Assembly: GCA_965224045.1 (NCBI GenBank)
Contig: CBDCYD010000014.1
Location: forward strand, 124,001-188,000
Length of the DNA stretch: 64,000 bases
Direction of reading: 5' to 3'
From: Tectiglobus sp965224045
Lineage (GTDB): Bacteria > Pseudomonadota > Alphaproteobacteria > Rhizobiales > Hyphomicrobiaceae
Shown: piece by piece, positions 44,291 through 52,453 of the stretch
How positions within the stretch are numbered: position 1 is the stretch's first letter
Layout of the letters: each line of letters begins with the position of its first letter
Translations under genes and position numbers: made by a program
Notes under the pieces: model-generated
Told to the model about the DNA's origin: nothing
Databases searched by the model: none
What the model saw: only the letters and a program-made list of their open reading frames with translations

Positions 44291-46090
44291 TCAGCTGGCT
44301 CCACGCTTCAACAAGGCCGATATATCCGCGGCAACCCTTTGCAATACATCATCCCAGTCACCGGGCTTTTCCTGGCGATAGAGGCGCATCGTCGGGTACC
44401 AGGCCGTGTCGCCGTGGCCAACCCCCCATCGCCAGTCCGATCCCATCTTCAGAAGTGTCCAAACCGGGCACCCGGATGCTCCGGCGATATGTGCAATGGC
44501 CGTGTCCGACGTAATGACCAGGTCCAAGTTTTGCATCACCGCAACGGTATCGAGGAAGGCATCCGGGCCTTCGTCAAAATCCTCACCCAGCGTCTCGACA
44601 GGCAGATAGCGTGCAACGGGTGCAATCTGTTCAACGCCATCGTTCTTTTGCAGGCTGATGAGGCGGACGCCAGGTATGCCGCCAACCGGCTCAAAGCACT
44701 TCAGCGGAACGGATCGCCCGACATCCACGATCCCCTTGGGATTGCCCTGCCAGGAAATTCCAACCTTGTAGCCGCCGTCGCCGAGAAAGTCCCGCCACCG
44801 ATCAACGCGATCGGCTTGCGCCGAAATGTAGGGTGGGCCCGGCGCATCCCGCGGATCCGCCAAGCCGAGAACGTGCGGCAGGCTCATCAAGGCAATGCGG
44901 TAGTCAAACCGATCCAGGTTTTCCTGGACATTGGTAATCTCTTGCTTCGGCTCAAAGGTCTCCAACAGGCGATGCAGCACCGCCGGTGCAAACAGAGTTA
45001 CGTTCGCCTTGCGGTCATTCAGCACTTTGAGATAACGCACGAATTGAATCGAGTCGCCAAGGCCTTGCTCGCAGATGATGGCCACCGACTTGCCGGCAAA
45101 ATCCGGCTTAAGGTTATCCAAGCCGACCTTGGAGAGCTGACTGCGGGCGTACTCGGGAGCCCGAATTCGCCATTCATACTCACGCCATCCGCTTTCGAAC
45201 TTGCCAACCAAGAGCAAGGTCATCGCTTGCGCCTTGCGTGCTTCGAGATAGTTCGGCCTGATCTTGAGGGCACGATTAAAGTTCGAGATCGCGTCATCCA
45301 AGCGGCTTTCGATAAGAGCCAGAATCCCGAGCTGGAAGTAGGCCTCAGCATGGCGCGGCGCCTTCTCCAGCGCTTGCGCGAACCAATGGCGCGCCGCGTC
45401 AAAATCATGCCGGGCAATATGGACGACACCCATATTGCAAAGCGCTTCAGGCAGGCCGGGCTGCTGTTCCAGGACCGCCTGGTAACAGTCTATCGCGTCG
45501 TCGATGCGCCCCAATGCGCCGAACGTATTCCCGAGATTGAGCCGTGCCTTGAAAAATGCCGGCTGGAGCGCCAGAGCTTCTTCGAAATGCTTCTGGGAGT
45601 CTGCATAGCGCGATGCCGTTTGCAGGGTCGTACCGAGATTGTTGTGGGCTTCGGCATAGCCGGGTCGGAGCCGGATCGCCTGGGTGTAGCATTCGATCGC
45701 TTCGTCATGGCTGCCCGTTGCGGCATATGCCATTCCCAGATTGTAATAGGCTTCCGGGAACTGGCTATCGATCTCAATTGCCTGGCGATGACAATCAATT
45801 GCATCGAGATAATGGTAGAGGGCCTGCAGCGTGTTGCCGAGATTGTTGAGGGCCTCGGCCGAGCTGGGGTCTACCTTGACTGCTGATCTCAGAAGCTTGG
45901 CAGCCTTTTCGTAGTTTCCGCGCTGCGCGCAGAAAATTCCGTAAAAGTGCAAGCCGTCGAAATAGTTGGGGTGGCTCTTCAGAACGGACCTGTAGAGCGC
46001 ATCGGCACGCTTCGGACGTCCGGCTTGTTGCAATTGAATCGCGGACTGCAGTGCCTGCCTGGGATCCGAGACGTTCCTCTTCTTGTGCAT
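44291..46090 (-). CDS. TPR protein with C-terminal glycosyltransferase-like domain
   Basis: From ATG 46090 the protein has 599 residues. Residues 15-295 hold about eight TPRs (ALNNLGNTLQ, AYYNLGMAYAATG, AHNNLGTTLQTAS). The C-terminal half resembles GT9/heptosyltransferase-like domains: VAIICEQGLGDSIQFVRYL, VGISWQGNPKG, and the DLVITSDTAIAHIAGASG motif with the nucleotide-sugar site. Such enzymes can glycosylate proteins or flagellin, or build surface glycans. It is translationally coupled to the DUF6165 gene. Confidence 0.9.
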   Translation of the reverse strand: MHKKRNVSDPRQALQSAIQLQQAGRPKRADALYRSVLKSHPNYFDGLHFYGIFCAQRGNYEKAAKLLRSAVKVDPSSAEALNNLGNTLQALYHYLDAIDCHRQAIEIDSQFPEAYYNLGMAYAATGSHDEAIECYTQAIRLRPGYAEAHNNLGTTLQTASRYADSQKHFEEALALQPAFFKARLNLGNTFGALGRIDDAIDCYQAVLEQQPGLPEALCNMGVVHIARHDFDAARHWFAQALEKAPRHAEAYFQLGILALIESRLDDAISNFNRALKIRPNYLEARKAQAMTLLLVGKFESGWREYEWRIRAPEYARSQLSKVGLDNLKPDFAGKSVAIICEQGLGDSIQFVRYLKVLNDRKANVTLFAPAVLHRLLETFEPKQEITNVQENLDRFDYRIALMSLPHVLGLADPRDAPGPPYISAQADRVDRWRDFLGDGGYKVGISWQGNPKGIVDVGRSVPLKCFEPVGGIPGVRLISLQKNDGVEQIAPVARYLPVETLGEDFDEGPDAFLDTVAVMQNLDLVITSDTAIAHIAGASGCPVWTLLKMGSDWRWGVGHGDTAWYPTMRLYRQEKPGDWDDVLQRVAADISALLKRGAS

Positions 46091-46318
46091 TAACGTTTGC
46101 CAGTTGCATCCAAAATCAAGCGGCTTGACATCGCCGAGCCGCCGACAACGGCGCAATCGGCGTTGGCGATGTTACTCGTCGGATCAACCCTGAAAACCGT
46201 TGCAGATTACCATCGGCGCTCAAACAGCACAAAGTTCCATTGTGCCAAATCCTTGTCGACATCAGGGTTGCTCAAACGCCCGTTTCAACGCGCCGAAGGT
46301 GCGAGAATGCGGGCCGCG

Positions 46319-47977
46319 CTACTCGGCCGCCATGGCGACCTGCCGGCAGAAGCAAGAGGCCTTGATTGGCACCTCGGCGCGGGCCACGGCAAGATCGAGA
46401 CGCTGCTTGATCAGGGCGGCTTCGACCTTTTCGCCACGACGGGTCAGGCACTCGTGCAATCCGTGCAGCGACCATAAATTATCCGGATGCTGGCAGGCGC
46501 GGCTGAGCTTGCCGTCGAGACCGAGATCCGAGCGATAGACCGTTTCGGCTTCTTCGACACGGCCCTGCTCCAACAGCAGCGCGCCAAGCGCGTGGCGGGT
46601 CGGCTGCATCCAGCCCCACGGCTCGTCGTAGGGCAGCGCGTCGTCAAGTTCCACGGACTTGCGCAGGTGCGCGAAGGCTGCATCGTAGTTGCCCTTGCGG
46701 TATTCCAGTTCACCGTTGAGCATCTCCTCGGCAACGGCGAGCAGGTCGATCATGGTGTTGTTGTGCACGCGCCGGCCTTCGGGAACGCGGGTCTTGGCAT
46801 CGAGGAAGGACGCCTTTTCGGCTTCCGCCTCGGAGACATTGCCCAATGCCGAATGCGCGACCGCCTTGGCGTAGTGCATCATGGCGACGTTCGAACAATA
46901 AAGCTCCTTATCCGCCGGCAGGTCCTGCGCGATGATGTCGTGCCACTTGCCGAAGCGGACCATGACGTGCTGCTTCATCGTCAGATAGCCTTCAAGGAAG
47001 TCGGCCATGGGCGGGGACTCGATACGCAGCGCTGCTTCCGGAACGGTTGCGATCAACTCCTCGGCGGCGGCGATGGCCGGGCCGTAGCGACCGAGGAACA
47101 TGGCGCCGTAAATCGCAAAGTGGAAATTGTGGATGACGTAGATCAAATAGACGCCGGGGTCGTCGGAATAGGCGAGGAAGCGGCGGTCAGGACCAAGCGC
47201 TTTCTGGTTGTAGACGAGGACGTCGTTGTAGTGACCGCACAAGACGTCGATGTGGGTCGGCATGTGAATGAGGTGGCCTGAATCCGGTACGATTTCGCGC
47301 AGCCTGTCGCCGGCCCGCAGGGCGCGCTGCGGAAACGGCGACATCTCCATCAGATGTACGTAGAGGTGGAGCAGACCCGGGTGGTCCCACGATGCCGGGA
47401 TGGTGTCGAAGGCATCTTCGAGAGCCGATATGGCCTCCACCGTTCCGGCATCCGGCGCCGGGCGGCCGGTGGGCAGGTCCCACATCTTCCACGGCGTCTC
47501 GTTCATGATCGATTCGACGAATACCGAACGAACGTCGAGATCGCCAGGATAGGCTTCGAAAACCTTGCGCATCTCGACCGTGTAAGCCTTGTCCCACGGC
47601 GCCATGTCGTCGGTTGCCTGGTCTTGGGGATAGCGTGCGGGCAGTGCCTTGATCAAAGCCTGCTCGACCGGGCTCGCCTTGTCGACGTGCTCGAGCGCGC
47701 CCTGCATCGCCTCGAAAGCTGCCGTCAGCGCCATCTGGCGGCCCTTCGGGTCATAGCGGTGCCAGGGCAGATTGTAGTTCGGCCCTGCGGCGTAGCTGAT
47801 GCCCCAGTGTGCCATGGCGCACGCCGGGTCGTGTTCGATGGCCATGCGAAAGCATTTGATGGCCTCTCCGTGATTGAAGCCGTACAGCCAGTTGAGCCCG
47901 CGATCGAACCAGAGCTGGGCATCCGACGACGCGGTGGTGACCTTTTTTGTGTAGGGGCCCAAATCGAAATAGGTCAT
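46319..47977 (-). CDS. large TPR-repeat protein, function unknown
   Basis: The 552-residue protein is built of TPR-like helices (WFDRGLNWLYGFNHGEAIKCF, AVAHSALGNVSEAEAEKASF, TRHALGALLLEQGRVEEAETVY). It also carries a His-rich motif SGHLIHMPTHIDVLCGHY near residue 240 that could bind metal, and a Cys pair (ASCFC) near its end. Homologs of this length with the HMPTHI motif are widespread in bacteria and of unknown function. No signal peptide is visible. It is 228 bp upstream of the TPR-glycosyltransferase gene on the same strand. Confidence 0.85.
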   Translation of the reverse strand: MTYFDLGPYTKKVTTASSDAQLWFDRGLNWLYGFNHGEAIKCFRMAIEHDPACAMAHWGISYAAGPNYNLPWHRYDPKGRQMALTAAFEAMQGALEHVDKASPVEQALIKALPARYPQDQATDDMAPWDKAYTVEMRKVFEAYPGDLDVRSVFVESIMNETPWKMWDLPTGRPAPDAGTVEAISALEDAFDTIPASWDHPGLLHLYVHLMEMSPFPQRALRAGDRLREIVPDSGHLIHMPTHIDVLCGHYNDVLVYNQKALGPDRRFLAYSDDPGVYLIYVIHNFHFAIYGAMFLGRYGPAIAAAEELIATVPEAALRIESPPMADFLEGYLTMKQHVMVRFGKWHDIIAQDLPADKELYCSNVAMMHYAKAVAHSALGNVSEAEAEKASFLDAKTRVPEGRRVHNNTMIDLLAVAEEMLNGELEYRKGNYDAAFAHLRKSVELDDALPYDEPWGWMQPTRHALGALLLEQGRVEEAETVYRSDLGLDGKLSRACQHPDNLWSLHGLHECLTRRGEKVEAALIKQRLDLAVARAEVPIKASCFCRQVAMAAE

Positions 47978-48265
47978 CGCATTGCTCCAGTATTGAATGT
48001 TCGGTCACGAAGTGGCGCGGCCTGAAAGGCCGGATACCCGATGGTCAATGGGCCTCGGCGCAGGTGGTGCGGGACGGAGAATGACGCGAGCGTCCGTCCG
48101 CGCTTTCATCATGGCTTACCGCCCGGCCGTTTGACAATCCGGGATACCTTCCGTGCGCCGCAAACATCGGCCCCGACCGCCGGCGGTTGGCGGGCAACGG
48201 GGGCTGTGTAACACTCGGGACGCTCACGGATATTGGACGCAGTCATTCATAGCGGAGCGCATGCC

Positions 48266-49204
48266 ATGACCTACCAGCCCATGCAGGACATCGAGGTTCC
48301 GGGCCCGAAGCGCAATTTCGTCGGTTATGGGCGGCACGTGCCGCGCATCCGCTGGCCGGGCGATGCGCGGGTCGCGGTCAGCCTGGTGCTCAATTACGAA
48401 GAGGGATCGGAGTACTCCCATCCGGCCGGCGACAAGCGCAACGACGGGTTGCAGGAAGTCGTCTATGCCATGGACGACAACCATCGCGACCTCGCCGTCG
48501 AGTCGGTGTTCGAATATGGCGCGCGCGCCGGCGTCTGGCGCGTGGAACGACTGGTTTCCGAATATCGCCTGCCGCTGACCTTCTTTGCCTGCGCGGTGGC
48601 GCTCGAGCGAAACCCGGAAGTGGCAGCCTGGATACGTGAGGCGGGACACGAACCCTGCTGCCATGGCTGGCGGTGGGAAGAAATGTGGCGGCTCAGCCGC
48701 GACGAAGAACGCGATCACCTGATGAAGGCGATCGCATCAATCACGGAGACCGTCGGGCAGCGCCCGGAGGGCTGGTATTGCCGCTACGGCCCATCCGTCA
48801 ACACGCGCGAACTCGTGGTCGAGGAAGGCGGCTTCGTCTACGACTCGGATGCCTACAACGATGACCTGCCATATTTCGTCGACGTTCACGGCAAGCAGCA
48901 TCTCATCGTGCCGTACTCGTTCACGTATAACGACGGTCGCTTCGGGCTATTGCCGGCCTATGCCTCGCCACAGGACTTTGTCGATACACTGAAGCGGGGC
49001 CTCGATGAGCTTTGGGCGGAAGGTGAAAGCCATCCGCGCATGATGTCGATCGGGCTGCATCCGCGGCTGATCGGCCAGGCGACGCGCATATCGGCTTTGC
49101 GCGAGTTCATTGAGTATGCGCTCGGCAAAGGACAGGTGTGGTTCTGCAAGCGCATCGACATCGCGCGATGGTGGCTTGCTCACCATCACGAGTGGAGCGC
49201 CTGA
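48266..49204 (+). CDS. polysaccharide deacetylase family protein, PuuE-like
   Basis: The 312-residue protein shows the NodB-homology fold of the PuuE / HpPgdA branch: NYEEGSE (43-49) in place of the first Asp motif, GHEPCCHGWRWEEM (127-140) with the His pair, and PEGWYCRYGPSVNT. PuuE is a metal-independent allantoinase in purine breakdown; other members act on peptidoglycan. GGAG precedes the ATG at 48266. No other urate-pathway gene is adjacent, so the role stays open. Confidence 0.88.
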   Translation: MTYQPMQDIEVPGPKRNFVGYGRHVPRIRWPGDARVAVSLVLNYEEGSEYSHPAGDKRNDGLQEVVYAMDDNHRDLAVESVFEYGARAGVWRVERLVSEYRLPLTFFACAVALERNPEVAAWIREAGHEPCCHGWRWEEMWRLSRDEERDHLMKAIASITETVGQRPEGWYCRYGPSVNTRELVVEEGGFVYDSDAYNDDLPYFVDVHGKQHLIVPYSFTYNDGRFGLLPAYASPQDFVDTLKRGLDELWAEGESHPRMMSIGLHPRLIGQATRISALREFIEYALGKGQVWFCKRIDIARWWLAHHHEWSA

Positions 49205-49253
49205 CCAGCTAATGCCAAGCGGCCGGTGAACAAGCCCGGCCGCCCAAGCGTCC

Positions 49254-49667
49254 TCAGCGCTCCATGTCCATGTCGGCATCGGCCGTGTTGGCGCGCGTGT
49301 CGAACCGGCCTTCATAGATCGGGCGCGCGCCCGTCGTCGGACCGGGGTACTGCACGAACAACATGGTGCAACCGTTTTCGGTGTGCATGTCCTGCTCTTC
49401 GTGAGGATCGCAATGGTAAACGATGTCGCCCTTGCGCAGATGGCGATCGCCAAGCATGCACTCACCGTCGAGGACGTACCAGACCTGCGCGAAGTCGTGG
49501 CTGTGGCGCGGGAAGCCGGTGCCTGCCGGATAGTGAATGGTGCCGGCATTGGGGGCGGTCGGATCGGCATCGGTCGGATGGATCACCATACGCGTTTCGT
49601 TGCCGAAGCGGCCGATCTGGCCAGGGTGTTGATCCGGCCGTGCGATGCGTGGCGCTCGTTTCGTCAT
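49254..49667 (-). CDS. cupin-domain protein
   Basis: The 137-residue protein has one double-stranded beta-helix cupin domain. GTGFPRHSHDFAQVWYVLDGE supplies the first metal motif (HxH...E) and KGDIVYHCDPHEEQDMHTE the second. It would bind a metal and act as a small dioxygenase, isomerase or sensor; the substrate is unknown. A strong GGAGGATCCG site precedes the ATG. It converges on the deacetylase gene across 49 bp. Confidence 0.88.
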   Translation of the reverse strand: MTKRAPRIARPDQHPGQIGRFGNETRMVIHPTDADPTAPNAGTIHYPAGTGFPRHSHDFAQVWYVLDGECMLGDRHLRKGDIVYHCDPHEEQDMHTENGCTMLFVQYPGPTTGARPIYEGRFDTRANTADADMDMER

Positions 49668-49804
49668 CGGATCCTCCTTGGGTGTCGCGGATCATGTGCG
49701 ATCGCGCATTGCGATCATAGAGCGCAAATGGTGCCGGGTGAACTCCACAATCAAAGCAAAGCTCGCCGTCAGCGGCGCGAGGCCTCCTCGTGCAGGGGTG
49801 TACA

Positions 49805-50266
49805 TCAGGTGTAGTGCAGTGGCAGGGCCGTCGACTCCTTAATCTCCTGCATGACGAAACTGGCCGAGACGTCGGCGAGGCGCACCCGGCGGATGAGGCG
49901 CTGATAAAGCGCATCGTAGGCGGCGACATCGGGCACGCGCGCGTGGATCAGATAGTCGAGATCGCCGGACGTGCGATAGACGCCTTGAAACTCGGGCATC
50001 GCTCGCGTCTCGCGGGCGAAGGTCTCCAACCAGTCCGGATCATGCTCGTTGGTGCGCACCGCGATGAAAACACTCAATCCCAGATTGATCTTTTCCGGAT
50101 CAACGAGGGCGACGCGGGCCTTGACGATGCCTGCCTCTTCCAGACGCCGAATTCTATTCCAGCAGGCGTTGCGCGACAGCCCGACACGTTCGCCGAGCCT
50201 TTCGAGGCTTTCGCTCGCATCGCGTTGCAGTTCCGCCAAGAGCTTGCGGTCGATGTCGTCGATCAT
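49805..50266 (-). CDS. Lrp/AsnC-family transcriptional regulator
   Basis: The 153-residue protein has the N-terminal HTH of Lrp (DDIDRKLLAELQRDASESLERLG and SRNACWNRIRRLEEAGIV) and the C-terminal RAM sensing domain (VFIAVRTNEHD, VYRTSGDLDYLIHARV). Such proteins bind amino acids and control amino-acid metabolism or transport. The palindrome ATTGCGCAAT at 50319-50328 in the divergent promoter region is a candidate site for itself or for the DUF6356 gene. Confidence 0.93.
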   Translation of the reverse strand: MIDDIDRKLLAELQRDASESLERLGERVGLSRNACWNRIRRLEEAGIVKARVALVDPEKINLGLSVFIAVRTNEHDPDWLETFARETRAMPEFQGVYRTSGDLDYLIHARVPDVAAYDALYQRLIRRVRLADVSASFVMQEIKESTALPLHYT

Positions 50267-50318
50267 TGTCTACCTCACTCTCGTATTTCTGGGATAATTT
50301 CACATATAAATTCGACAT

Positions 50319-50328
50319 ATTGCGCAAT
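50319..50328. promoter_or_regulatory. palindrome in the Lrp / DUF6356 divergent promoter region
   Basis: ATTGCGCAAT is a perfect 10-bp palindrome in AT-rich DNA between divergent genes. Lrp-type regulators often bind such AT-rich dyads near their own gene. Confidence 0.35.
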
Positions 50329-50396
50329 TTTGGGAGCAAATCCAGCCAATACTTCGATATTCCTCCCTCAACTTCGCATCACCATGGGAGGCCGTC

Positions 50397-50603
50397 ATGA
50401 TTTCTAGATTGTTCCTGCAGCATCCACGATCCGTGGACGAAACCTACTTCGAGCACATGATGTTTGCCGGCTGGTTTGCCTCACGGCTGTTTGCCGCGGC
50501 AGCCGCCGCAACGGTGCATGCGCTGCTGCCCTGCTGTTTCGAAAAGACGGCGAGCACGATTGTCGCGGAACTCTACGAACGGACGCACAATCGCGGACGG
50601 TAG
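50397..50603 (+). CDS. DUF6356 family protein
   Basis: The 68-residue protein matches the DUF6356 layout: HPRSVDETYFEHMMFAGWFA followed by a hydrophobic helix and VHALLPCCFEKTAS. It has one likely membrane segment. Such small proteins are common in alphaproteobacteria and have no assigned function. It is divergent from the Lrp gene across 130 bp. Confidence 0.85.
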   Translation: MISRLFLQHPRSVDETYFEHMMFAGWFASRLFAAAAAATVHALLPCCFEKTASTIVAELYERTHNRGR

Positions 50604-50752
50604 GGTGCAAGGGCCATGTTCGCGAACACCCGTGCCGCTCCTGTCTGATCGACGCGCCGTCCAGGGCGCTGAATTGAACAAATGCCGATTGCGCAGGCGC
50701 ATGGGACGGCGCGCGCGGCCTCGGCCCCAGAACAGGCCTGTCTGGACGACAC

Positions 50753-50813
50753 CGCTGGCTCGGTGCCGGCGTGCAGCAACGTACGCGCCAAAGAATGCAC
50801 AGCCGAGCCAGCG
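50753..50813 (+). other. hairpin in the leader of the aldehyde dehydrogenase gene
   Basis: CGCTGGCTCGG (50753-50763) and CCGAGCCAGCG (50803-50813) are perfect 11-bp arms, enclosing GTGCA / TGCAC (50771-50775, 50796-50800) and a 20-base loop. The structure ends 73 bp before the start codon. No T-run follows, so it is not a plain terminator. Confidence 0.5.
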
Positions 50814-50886
50814 CGTCACGTTTCAAGATGGGGTTGGCCGTTGTAGTCTGACTTTCAGATCAACAGCGCGATAGGGGGCCTTGACC

Positions 50887-52380
50887 ATGGACACGCAGGC
50901 GCGCCGCAAGCACGCTGGCGAATTGATCTGCGAACTCAACGATCTTTGGTTCGTGGACAACGCGCTCGCAACGTCGGATGGCCCGTCCATCGATGTCCTG
51001 GATCCTTCGCAAAACCGGATAATCGGGCAAACACCGAACTGCACGCCGGCAGAGGTCGACAGGGCCGTGCTCGCAGCTTCGGCGGCGTTTCCTGCCTGGT
51101 CGACGTTCGAAGGCAAGGCGCGCGCCGCCCTGCTACGTCAGGCCAGCCAAATCATCCGGGAGAACGCGGATGATTTGACCGTCATGCTGGCGTTGGAAAC
51201 CGGAAAGGCCCTGAAGACGGAGTGCGCCGGCGAGGTGCCCCTCATTGCTGATATCTTCGAGTACTTTGGAAATTTCGGCATGGAACTCAAAGGGCGTACG
51301 GCACCGTTCAGCAATTCCGTCGTGACGATGACGACGCGCGAGCCGATCGGTGTGGTCGCCGGCATCGTGCCCTGGAACATGCCGCTGATGTTTCTCGGCT
51401 ACAAGGTTGCCGCGCCGCTCATTGCAGGCAACACCGTTGTCATCAAGGCGCCCGAAGTCGCCCCGTACACGATCCTCAAAATCCTGACGTTGATCGCACC
51501 GCTGTTTCCTCCGGGCGTGATCAACATGGTCGTCGGCTACGGGTCCGAGACCGGGCAATGCCTCATCGAACACGACCGGGTGCGAAAGGTGTCGTTTACC
51601 GGATCGGTCGAATCGGGCCGCAACGTCTATGCAGCAGCAGCGCGGCACCTGAAACAGGTTAACCTCGAACTCGGCGGCAAGTCGCCGATGCTGATCCTGC
51701 CCGACTGCGACATGGACACAGCCGTTTCGGGAGCGATCTCAGGCATTCGGTTCACGCGCCAGGCGCAAAGCTGCACGTCGTCAACGCGTGTGTTCATTCC
51801 GGCGAGCCGGCTCGACGCGTTTGTTGACGGAGTCGTGTCGCAGTCGGCGAAGCTGCAGATCGGAGACCCATTGGATGATGCGACCGATACGGGCGCGCTG
51901 GTTTCCAAAAAACAGCACGAGCGCATCCAAGGGTTCATCGGAAGGGCGGAAGATGCGGGATTGAAGGCGATCGTCTCGGGCAGCCTGCCGACGCGGGCAG
52001 ATCTGCGGGACGGCGCATTCATGCAACCCCATTTCTTCGTCAATCCGCCGCACGATGCCGAGATCGTCCAACGCGAGATCTTCGGACCCGTGATGTGCAT
52101 CCTCGGCTATCGGGACGAAGAGGACCTGATCGCGATGTCGAATGACGTCGACTACGGCCTGTCGGCAAGCGTTTGGGGCAAGGATATCTCAACGTGCATT
52201 CGCATTTCGCGCCTGATGGACGTGGGCTTCGTTCAAATCAACCAGAACGCCGTGATGCTGCCCGGGCTGTCCTATGCCGGAACCAAGGCGTCGGGGTTCG
52301 GCGCTGAGTCCTCGCTCGAGTCCATGATGACGAGCTTTACGCGAGAAAAGACGACGATCATCAATATTGGCGGGGGTTGA
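50887..52380 (+). CDS. NAD(P)-dependent aldehyde dehydrogenase
   Basis: The 497-residue enzyme oxidises an aldehyde to its acid. Catalytic C296 (RQAQSCTSS), general base E261 (LELGGKSP), N164 (PWNMP) and K187 (VIKAPE) are all in place. FTGSVESGR is the cofactor loop; with no Lys or Arg just after the second strand, NAD is favoured. GGGGG lies eight bases before the ATG at 50887; a TTG two codons earlier is less likely. It converges on the spoVR gene across 73 bp. Confidence 0.94.
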   Translation: MDTQARRKHAGELICELNDLWFVDNALATSDGPSIDVLDPSQNRIIGQTPNCTPAEVDRAVLAASAAFPAWSTFEGKARAALLRQASQIIRENADDLTVMLALETGKALKTECAGEVPLIADIFEYFGNFGMELKGRTAPFSNSVVTMTTREPIGVVAGIVPWNMPLMFLGYKVAAPLIAGNTVVIKAPEVAPYTILKILTLIAPLFPPGVINMVVGYGSETGQCLIEHDRVRKVSFTGSVESGRNVYAAAARHLKQVNLELGGKSPMLILPDCDMDTAVSGAISGIRFTRQAQSCTSSTRVFIPASRLDAFVDGVVSQSAKLQIGDPLDDATDTGALVSKKQHERIQGFIGRAEDAGLKAIVSGSLPTRADLRDGAFMQPHFFVNPPHDAEIVQREIFGPVMCILGYRDEEDLIAMSNDVDYGLSASVWGKDISTCIRISRLMDVGFVQINQNAVMLPGLSYAGTKASGFGAESSLESMMTSFTREKTTIINIGGG

Positions 52381-52453
52381 GCCGGCCCGGCGACGGCAGA
52401 TCGCATGCCGGAGCCGCAATCGATCACCCGCATCCCGCCCACGTTGGCGGCCG

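Noticed and set aside
44339..45886. A 515-codon plus-strand open frame across the TPR-glycosyltransferase gene
   Set aside because: It is the shadow of the TPR repeats on the other strand.
46225..46250. TTGGCAC... upstream of the TPR-glycosyltransferase gene as a sigma-54 promoter
   Set aside because: The GC of the -12 element is not at the required distance from the GG of the -24 element.
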